Source of the DNA: Candidatus Nitrotoga fabula
GTDB taxonomy: Bacteria; Pseudomonadota; Gammaproteobacteria; Burkholderiales; Gallionellaceae
Direction of reading: 5' to 3'
NCBI RefSeq assembly: GCF_905221025.1
Contig: NZ_CAJNBL010000042.1
Coordinates: forward strand, 1-45,757
Length of the DNA: 45,757 bases
The translations under genes were made by a program, and so were the position numbers. The notes under the pieces were generated by a model. That model ran no database searches. It was given only the letters and a program-made list of their open reading frames with translations, and had not been told where the DNA came from. Positions within the stretch are counted from its first letter, which is position 1. Each line of letters starts with the position of its first letter. Shown piece by piece: positions 39,707 to 45,757 of the stretch.

Positions 39707-40750
39707 ATGCGATACCCGCTTATATTCACCCGCACGATTATTGTTGCTTTCCTGTCATTGGTTCCATGTGCCCATGCGTTTGAACCTTTGCCCGACAAGG
39801 CGCCTGCACCTGCAGATAACCCGCAATCGGAAGCTAAAATTGCACTGGGAAAACAGCTGTTTTTTGATCCACGCCTGTCCCTGAATGGCTCCCTATCCTG
39901 CAATTCCTGCCACAACGTCATGACAGGCGGGACCGACGACCGCCCAGTATCCATCGGTGAAGCCGGGCAAAAAGGCGGAAGAAATGCGCCAACCGTCTGG
40001 AATTCGGCGTTCCATTCCGTCCAGTTCTGGGATGGTCGCGCCGCCACTCTGAAAGATCAGGCAAAAGGCCCGATTCTAAATCCTGTTGAAATGGCCATGC
40101 CATCGGCAGAATTTACGGTAGCCCGCATAAAATCCATCCCCGGTTATGTGGAACAATTCAAGTCCGTTTTTGGCGGAAACGATCCGCTTACTTACGATAA
40201 CATCGCCAAAGCGATCGCATCCTATGAGCGCACCCTGATTACTCCGAATAGTGCCTTTGACCGCTACCTGAAAGGAGAAAAAAATATCCTTTCCGAGCAG
40301 GCAAAGCGTGGCATGAAACTGGTTACAGATATCGGATGCACCAGCTGTCACACCGGTATCAACTTTAACGGACCGACATCCTTGCCGCTGGGTCAGGGTT
40401 TCTATCAGAAATTTCCGATGTTTACGAACAATCCTTATATAAAAAATTACAAACTCGACCAGGACATGGGTCGCTTCCATGTCACAGGAGACGCCAAGGA
40501 CAAGCATATGTGGCGTGTACCGACCTGGCGCAACATTGCACTGACCGCACCGTACTTCCACAATGGCTCCGTGCCAACCCTGGAAGAAGCTGTACGGGTA
40601 ATGGCAAGCACTCAGCTCAATAAAAAACTGAATGACAGCCAGGTGGAGGATATTGTTGCGTTTCTCAACTCGCTGACGGGTGAGTTTCCAGAGCAAACCC
40701 TGCCGCGACTTCCCGTCACCACGGGAAATTCCCCACTGTCAGGAAACTGA
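39707..40750 (+). CDS. Di-heme cytochrome c peroxidase (CcpA/MauG superfamily)
   Basis: The 347-residue periplasmic protein has a signal peptide (about 1–24, ending CAHA). Two heme motifs are present: CNSCH at 65–69 (low-potential peroxidatic heme) and CTSCH at 211–215 (electron-transfer heme). Conserved RNAPTVWNSAFH, QFWDGRAATLKDQA, GPILNPVEM and VPTWRNIALTAPYFHNG confirm the bacterial cytochrome c peroxidase family rather than MauG. It reduces H2O2 to water with electrons from a small cytochrome. Length matches the family. The ribosome-binding site is weak. It converges with the caspase gene, separated by a strong GC hairpin. Confidence 0.94.
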   Translation: MRYPLIFTRTIIVAFLSLVPCAHAFEPLPDKAPAPADNPQSEAKIALGKQLFFDPRLSLNGSLSCNSCHNVMTGGTDDRPVSIGEAGQKGGRNAPTVWNSAFHSVQFWDGRAATLKDQAKGPILNPVEMAMPSAEFTVARIKSIPGYVEQFKSVFGGNDPLTYDNIAKAIASYERTLITPNSAFDRYLKGEKNILSEQAKRGMKLVTDIGCTSCHTGINFNGPTSLPLGQGFYQKFPMFTNNPYIKNYKLDQDMGRFHVTGDAKDKHMWRVPTWRNIALTAPYFHNGSVPTLEEAVRVMASTQLNKKLNDSQVEDIVAFLNSLTGEFPEQTLPRLPVTTGNSPLSGN

Positions 40751-40770
40751 TCCAGAATGAGCTTCAATCT

Positions 40771-40791
40771 CCGCGCCCGCGCCGGGCGCGG
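40771..40791. terminator. GC-rich hairpin between two convergent genes
   Basis: The sequence forms a perfect 9-bp stem CCGCGCCCG / CGGGCGCGG with a 3-base loop. Imperfect flanking pairing (TTCAA.../...TTGA) extends it. It lies 21 bases after the peroxidase stop and 18 bases past the caspase stop, so it probably serves both. There is no T-run. Confidence 0.6.
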
Positions 40792-40808
40792 CAAGGTTGA
40801 GCGAATCG

Positions 40809-43373
40809 TTAATCCGGTTTGTTCATGCTGCCGTCCGATGACTGCTCTATCAGCTCATTCATTGCATGCTTCACAATATTCAGCTCAAGCCCGGATGCCA
40901 CTGCGATTTTCTCCATGGCGGCATCTAGTAGTCCTTCTTCACCCATTTCATGCGCATCAATCAGCGCTCTGCGGAGGGATTGCTGAAGGGGACTGTATCT
41001 ATGACTGAAAGGGATCGAATCCGGGGAAATTCGTTTTGAATGGATACCCCCATCCACGCGATGTAAAAACAATCCAATCGAATCACCTTCATGCGTCCGC
41101 CAAGGATCAACCTCTACTGGGACTTGCGTCTGTGTCCAGAGCCTGCTCGACGTCCGCCACATGCCCACATTGTACTGCACCGGTTCTGCCAAGGCTCCGC
41201 TATGCCCAAGTTTTGCAGCGATTTCCCACCCCCTGGCAATCATGGGCACCTCGTCTGGTCTGAAATTTATCTTTTCGGGCAAATTCTTTTTTGCCCCTGC
41301 TGAAGCACACCAACCTTCTAGTAATTTCACATCAGCTGAACGATCTGTCCAGGTTGCTTGAAGATGCTCACAAAGCGCGCGAACATGAGACCAGTCTGGT
41401 TCCTTTGAAAAAGCCAATGCGTAAGCGCGGTACAGATGATACATCGGGGAATACCTGTCGAATGAACCGGGATCTCCAGGATACGAAGCGTCCGGATGTG
41501 TTTTTCCCAGCAGAAGTGAGCCTTCCATGAGTGCGATTCTCACCTGCTCCGTATGTTTTGCATCCGAACCATATAACGAGTTACGGCCAGTTACACGAGT
41601 TACATACACACTGGCTGACTCAATATCATATCGTCGTTCTGTGAAATCGTCTTCAACGCTGTCCAGATAGACCTCTGTACGCCACCCTGGAGCCACCGTC
41701 AATACCATCTCCTGCCAGATCCAAAGCTCCCGTTGCAGCCTTCGAACACCAAGCAGGTAGGTACCAGGAGACAAACGACTGAGCAAAACCGATGAATAAC
41801 CACAGTTACCATCTACCGCAACCTCGCAGGGTACGGAATGAAATTCGCCTGTCTCATCATCCAGCCTGCGGAAACGCAATCCTTGCCGTACCTCTTCGCT
41901 CATTCTCCACGCTGTATTCACCTGATGCGCAGAATCCCTGGCAAACACCATCAGCGTTGCGACTGAACTGGAAGAATCGATCTGGCTCGCCTGCTCAGCA
42001 GCGTAAGACAGGATATCTCTAGCCGGACAGGAATGATATTCATGGTTGGTTGACGTTCCTTCCATTGGCATGGGGGAGGAAAACTGGAGATCGGGCTGCA
42101 CAATTTTGAGTGGCGATTTTCTATTCTCCTTTAACCTGAATTTTTGTTCTGCCACTGCATCGCCTAATCGAAACCGGGCAGTGTATTGCCCCGGAGATAA
42201 AGCCGTTTTGACGTACTCCAAATCTTCCACAATCAATTTTTTTTGTGCGTCGATTACAGAAATCCGTACACCCGGATCACGGGAATGCAATTCAACCGTT
42301 ATTTTGACCAACCGACCCTCATGAGAATGCGGTTCAAGGGCTTTTTCAATTAACCGGTCAACGCCCGGGTTTATTCCTGGAATCCCGAGCTTCTTCGGAT
42401 ACTTCCTTAAAGAAAAGACACGGGACGGCACACCATTGGATTCCAAAGACAGCGATATTTGCTTGGAGCTAATCATGTCCGTCATCAATTCATCCATGTC
42501 CAATAATTTATCAGGAACTACGTCCGTACATTCAACTGTAACTGGAATCGGCATGAGGTTGCGATGATAAAACGTCCATTTGCCTGTACCACTAAACGGC
42601 GGTTGATAACCCATTAATTTCAAGTAACCCCGTTCTTCCCATAGTTCACAAAATTTGTCCTCTATCGCACGTGCCGATACGTTATTATTTGAGTCAGCCT
42701 GTGCATTCTTCACTGCATCCAGAAACACCGCAGAGAAATACCCGTGCACTTCTCCCGATGCATTGGCAATCTCAAAGGCTTTGCGCCCGCGCGGAGCGCC
42801 ATAGGCCTGCATGAACTTCACCTGGCTCGATCGCTGCCGATCTGGCGGATTCCACGTAGGGTCACTGACCGGCGAAGCCTTGAGCACATCTTGACAGCAA
42901 TCCATGATCAGAACGATTTCATCAAAGAAGCCGCTATTCCGAATCTTGGATGCATAACGAAAACCTGCAATATGCGCCGTATCCCCGTTCTGGGCCTGTG
43001 CTGTAAATAATGCAGGATCCTCTAACGCCCCTGATGTAAACCCATGACCTGCAAAAAAAAGATACAACCGTTCACCAACACGATCGCGCCACTCTCCGTC
43101 TGCCTTAAGCCATCGATTTAAGGCCTTCTTAAAATGGGTTTCAGTTGGATTGGCTTCATATGGGTCGGTAACAACCGTATAATCAGAAGATCGAATGATC
43201 TCCACGCGCCTTTGCTCGGGCGGAATTCCTGCTGGATCCTGGAGATCACCCCCTGCTGGATCAATCAACCATTTGAAAAATTCGTTTGCATCATTCTCTG
43301 GACCGGACAAATCAGAAAGGCCGGGGTAGCGATTAATCGCAACCAGAATGGCATAATGATCTAGCTTGGACAT
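40809..43373 (-). CDS. Caspase-like (peptidase C14) protein with long C-terminal region
   Basis: The 854-residue protein opens with a caspase/metacaspase p20 domain (about 1–260): YAILVAINRYPG, LSGPENDANEFFKWL, LYLFFAGHGF with the catalytic His110, and VLIMDCCQD with predicted nucleophile Cys160 and Asp158 two residues before it. In metacaspases that Asp helps select basic P1 residues. GYFSAVFLDAV follows. The usual SG after the Cys is QD here. The remainder (about 270–854) has no named domain I recognise. Segments at about 370–430 (VRISVIDAQKKLIVED...LSPGQYTARFRLGD) and about 525–600 (LSRLSPGTYLLGVRR) look like PEGA/carboxypeptidase-regulatory beta-sandwiches. The last 250 residues are mixed alpha/beta. 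No signal peptide or TM helix, so cytosolic. Its ATG shares an A with the hydrolase stop (TGATG), implying coupled translation. Confidence 0.85.
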   Translation of the reverse strand: MSKLDHYAILVAINRYPGLSDLSGPENDANEFFKWLIDPAGGDLQDPAGIPPEQRRVEIIRSSDYTVVTDPYEANPTETHFKKALNRWLKADGEWRDRVGERLYLFFAGHGFTSGALEDPALFTAQAQNGDTAHIAGFRYASKIRNSGFFDEIVLIMDCCQDVLKASPVSDPTWNPPDRQRSSQVKFMQAYGAPRGRKAFEIANASGEVHGYFSAVFLDAVKNAQADSNNNVSARAIEDKFCELWEERGYLKLMGYQPPFSGTGKWTFYHRNLMPIPVTVECTDVVPDKLLDMDELMTDMISSKQISLSLESNGVPSRVFSLRKYPKKLGIPGINPGVDRLIEKALEPHSHEGRLVKITVELHSRDPGVRISVIDAQKKLIVEDLEYVKTALSPGQYTARFRLGDAVAEQKFRLKENRKSPLKIVQPDLQFSSPMPMEGTSTNHEYHSCPARDILSYAAEQASQIDSSSSVATLMVFARDSAHQVNTAWRMSEEVRQGLRFRRLDDETGEFHSVPCEVAVDGNCGYSSVLLSRLSPGTYLLGVRRLQRELWIWQEMVLTVAPGWRTEVYLDSVEDDFTERRYDIESASVYVTRVTGRNSLYGSDAKHTEQVRIALMEGSLLLGKTHPDASYPGDPGSFDRYSPMYHLYRAYALAFSKEPDWSHVRALCEHLQATWTDRSADVKLLEGWCASAGAKKNLPEKINFRPDEVPMIARGWEIAAKLGHSGALAEPVQYNVGMWRTSSRLWTQTQVPVEVDPWRTHEGDSIGLFLHRVDGGIHSKRISPDSIPFSHRYSPLQQSLRRALIDAHEMGEEGLLDAAMEKIAVASGLELNIVKHAMNELIEQSSDGSMNKPD

Positions 43374-44977
43374 CAGAACCCTGTTTCAACAATGGCACGC
43401 AGGCTTTGCAGGGTCGCGGCATCATTATCAAATGCGCCGTGGTCGATGCTTTCACTGTTAAAGCCACCTGACTGGTCCGTTGATTTCGACCAGACCATTC
43501 TACCTGGAACCTGTTGCAACCAATCGCGAACAAATTTTACCGAAGGAAAGCTGGCATCTGCATAGATATCCTTCATCACCAGAAACCGCTCCATTCCCAA
43601 TACCGGCATATCAGGCTCATCCTTTAAATGGCCACTGAAATCAAGACGTGACTCCAGTATCCCGGATACGAGATACAGCAAGGATGACGGGTAAATGAAA
43701 CGACGCCAGTCCTGTCCGTCAGGCAGCTCGTCATCCTGACCCCAAACCTGGTCATCCCGCTCAAGTGCGTCTCTCATCGCAAACATACGGAAATTGCCAA
43801 TACGCGATTCGCAGGTCTGAATTGTCTGGGAAAACAAATCATACGTGATCGCAGGGGCAAGAAAAATAATGTCTTGTTTGAGACTTTCCGGGAAATAATT
43901 CTTACAATGCTCAAGCCAATGCGCAATGTAAACTGCGCCAGTGCTATGTCCAACCAGGGTGATCCGCTCTAACTGCAATCCATTGGAAAAAGCCTTTTTG
44001 AGGCGAGCAAGAAAAGCTGTGCCGGCATGCACTTCTGAATCCGGACCAAAAGCATCTGCAGTATCCTGCTTCATGCGGTTCCACTCTAAAGCCTTGCCCC
44101 AATCATTCAACCCGCTACCTGCAACCTTAAAGTTTCGCACCAGTTCTTCTACACACGTTGCGTAAAAACCATGATCTCGCCCATCTGCGTAACGCCGTAA
44201 AACTCCCCGAAGAGTTGCAGTAATAAATTTGACCACCTGGTATAACTCAACCAGTCCGCGCGTAGCTGATGTTTTCGAAAACTCTCTTGATGCCAGTTCG
44301 GAGAACGCAGAACGATGCTCCAACATACCTCGTGGCGCAAAAGCACTTCTAGTTGCCGCTGGCAAATCCGGTAATGACGCAAGCGCTTCCAGAAACTTCG
44401 GGTCCTGTTCCAGATCGGCCTGAATCTCATCCTCGCTGATTCCAAGAGATGCCGAACGCGCCTGAGTAGTCGCCACCAATGGAATAAATTTATGATACGG
44501 AATGGTCGATTTTTCTGGTTTCGTCCAAAAAGTATCGAATACATTTGTTACTTCACTCGTTAAAGCTCCACAAGACATCTGTCCAACCGACCGGGCATGA
44601 CCGAAAGTGTCTTGCGCCCCCAGTCGTTCGAGCGCATATTGCACAAGCTTGCGCAGCAATTGCTTGAATACGGGTTCATCCGCAAGTTCGGTAAGGTTAT
44701 TACGTATCGTTTCCCATGCTCCTGACTCCCAAACGAAAAATACAGGATACCCTCCGGTAATTGGCGTTGGGGAATATACTTTATCTTCATTGAGCAAACG
44801 GTCAGCAATAGATAGCCCTGTCTTCTTTGAGACCAAACCGCCGTGAAAATGAATCACCAGATGCTTTCGTGGATCTTGAGCAAGCGCTTCCACAATGGCA
44901 TCAATGTCGCCTGGCGCAGTATCCGCACCCCCGTCTATATGGCCTGCGCGGCTGTGAATGTAGTGAAGTTTGTCCAT
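43373..44977 (-). CDS. Alpha/beta-hydrolase (lipase/esterase-like) paired with the caspase
   Basis: The 534-residue cytosolic protein is a divergent alpha/beta hydrolase. HLVIHFHGGLVS (about 39–50) supplies an HGG oxyanion loop. YPVFFVWESG gives the next strand. A large helical cap (about 90–330) intervenes. ITLVGHSTGAVYIAHWLEH carries the nucleophile elbow with Ser345. DIIFLAPA continues the core, and IDHGAFDND near the end gives a likely catalytic His513. The acid residue is not fixed. The fold points to a lipase, esterase or other acyl-bond hydrolase; no signal peptide or membrane helix is seen. I set the start at ATG 44977, with AAGGA 8 bases upstream; the longer frame adds 20 residues without a good site. 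The stop overlaps the caspase start. The pair looks like a dedicated two-gene module. Confidence 0.82.
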   Translation of the reverse strand: MDKLHYIHSRAGHIDGGADTAPGDIDAIVEALAQDPRKHLVIHFHGGLVSKKTGLSIADRLLNEDKVYSPTPITGGYPVFFVWESGAWETIRNNLTELADEPVFKQLLRKLVQYALERLGAQDTFGHARSVGQMSCGALTSEVTNVFDTFWTKPEKSTIPYHKFIPLVATTQARSASLGISEDEIQADLEQDPKFLEALASLPDLPAATRSAFAPRGMLEHRSAFSELASREFSKTSATRGLVELYQVVKFITATLRGVLRRYADGRDHGFYATCVEELVRNFKVAGSGLNDWGKALEWNRMKQDTADAFGPDSEVHAGTAFLARLKKAFSNGLQLERITLVGHSTGAVYIAHWLEHCKNYFPESLKQDIIFLAPAITYDLFSQTIQTCESRIGNFRMFAMRDALERDDQVWGQDDELPDGQDWRRFIYPSSLLYLVSGILESRLDFSGHLKDEPDMPVLGMERFLVMKDIYADASFPSVKFVRDWLQQVPGRMVWSKSTDQSGGFNSESIDHGAFDNDAATLQSLRAIVETGF

Positions 44978-45632
44978 GTCTTTATCCTTTATTCTTCTAT
45001 TAAACTCTACTGGGCTCCACAGATACTTTGCCTTCAAAATTTTCCTGTTTTGGATAGTAGCGTATTGTAATGTTAATCAGCGTTGAATTTTTTTCAGTAA
45101 ACAGCGCTGCACTTTTCCAGTGTTATTTTTTATGCGACTGTATATTTTAACTATTGCATTTTGAATCTTTTAAAAATGAATATTAAAAGTGAAAATAATC
45201 AAACGCTGTTTAACAACTCGCCGAAAAGAGCAATTCTGCGGGCTTAACATAAACCACATAGCCTCCACGAAAACCGGGGCAATTCAGTTGATTTTTTGCG
45301 TAAATGGCCATGGTAATCACCCCTATTTGCTTCTGCTTAAAAATTAAGCAAAATACATGGATTACCTAGTCAAAATTCAACCGGTACAAATAGACTTATA
45401 TGCTCAAAATCAGCCGGCGCCAACAGACCACTGCCACACTTAGAAAAAATAACATTCATTATTCCGCTAAAATTGAAAAAAACAGGTTACATCAAGGTAC
45501 ATAACCGATGAGCTAAAATATCATAGCAACCAAACCTAACGTGCGTATTCCACGGTAAGCGATCCATAAAAAGCAGGCTATACCCCTCAAACATCCTACC
45601 ATCAAACTGAATAGTAAATACTTTTCAAATCA
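44978..45632. other. AT-rich intergenic region upstream of the hydrolase-caspase operon
   Basis: This 655-base region separates the minus-strand operon from a plus-strand glycosyltransferase gene and should hold both promoters. It is very AT-rich (about 45085–45200). A repeat-like segment is listed at 45369–45430. I see no coding frame, tRNA or CRISPR repeat. Confidence 0.45.
45369..45430. repeat. Two imperfect direct repeats, possibly IS21-like end
   Basis: TCAAAATTCAACCGG followed by TACAAATAGAC, and 34 bases later TCAAAATCAGCCGG followed by CGCCAACAGAC, form an imperfect tandem pair of about 25 bases. IS21-family elements have such multiple repeats of a TCAAAAT...CCGGCGCC-type motif near their ends. 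No istA or istB gene is next to them, so they would be a scar. This assignment rests on motif memory. Confidence 0.35.
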
Positions 45633-45757
45633 ATGCCCCCGCAGGAGGAAGATATTCTGGATGATACATTGACACGTACCCGCCGTACGATCGGCCTGTG
45701 CATGATCGTTAAAAATGAAGTTTCTGTCATCGAACGTTGTCTTGCCAGTGTCCGGCC
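45633..45757 (+). CDS. Family 2 glycosyltransferase, N-terminal part (runs off the window)
   Basis: An open frame from ATG 45633 reaches the end of the window. After about 20 residues it reads RRTIGLCMIVKNEVSVIERC followed by LASVRP, the standard GT-A opening of family 2 glycosyltransferases (the SLCMIVKNE...L...CLxSV pattern). Such enzymes add sugars from nucleotide donors; SPBc2/TPR-linked members are common in bacteria. A good GGAGGA lies inside the frame at about 45644, so the real start may be a downstream alternative codon. Only 41 residues are visible, so acceptor and full length are unknown. Confidence 0.75.
   Translation, partial: MPPQEEDILDDTLTRTRRTIGLCMIVKNEVSVIERCLASVR

Noticed and set aside
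40757-41008. 83-codon plus-strand frame after the peroxidase gene
   Set aside because: It covers the convergent hairpin and the 3' end of the caspase gene in antisense and has no ribosome-binding site.

Overview
The window reads as a chromosomal segment of a Gram-negative proteobacterium, most likely a betaproteobacterium. The main clue is the run ndk–rlmN–rodZ–ispG–hisS–yfgM–bamB–der, a classical betaproteobacterial housekeeping block. The intermediate base composition, the many c-type cytochrome and iron-uptake genes and the di-heme peroxidase would fit a Nitrosomonas-like organism, but I cannot prove the genus from sequence alone. I see no tRNA, rRNA or CRISPR array.

Layout. 1–4740: an iron-acquisition region, all on the minus strand. 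It holds a Fiu-like TonB-dependent siderophore receptor with an STN signalling domain, then a PepSY-associated membrane protein, a small mono-heme cytochrome c, and a frame-disrupted remnant of a second PepSY membrane protein. 5267–14094: the minus-strand housekeeping block (der, bamB, yfgM, hisS, ispG, rodZ, rlmN, ndk). The pilF/pilW gene that often sits between rlmN and rodZ is missing. 14620–23974: a tightly overlapped plus-strand recC-recB-recD operon. 24106–29384: a minus-strand set with kup, thpR, a CPA2 antiporter without a regulatory domain, and a GCS2-type carboxylate-amine ligase. The last two overlap, which suggests a K+/thiol homeostasis unit. 29525–35809: accessory minus-strand genes: an SDR oxidoreductase, a PLP-dependent decarboxylase with a Tat/lipoprotein signal, a DUF488 protein, a secreted SNase-Excalibur nuclease, and a secreted subtilase with PA and FN3 domains. 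36245–38098: ilvD on the plus strand. 38280–39380: a conserved membrane protein whose ribosome-binding site lies beside or inside a decayed IS3-family element. 39707–40750: a di-heme cytochrome c peroxidase.

The most interesting locus is 40809–44977. It is a two-gene, translationally coupled minus-strand operon encoding a 534-residue alpha/beta hydrolase (GHSTG serine elbow, HFHGG loop, C-terminal HG-F histidine) and an 854-residue caspase-like protease (His110/Cys160 dyad) with a long C-terminal region containing beta-sandwich-like segments. An esterase/lipase-like enzyme paired with a prokaryotic caspase resembles effector/protease pairs in abortive-infection or regulated cell-death systems. 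It sits between an IS-scarred region and possible IS21-like terminal repeats, and I do not recognise it as a named system. The window ends inside a family-2 glycosyltransferase gene.
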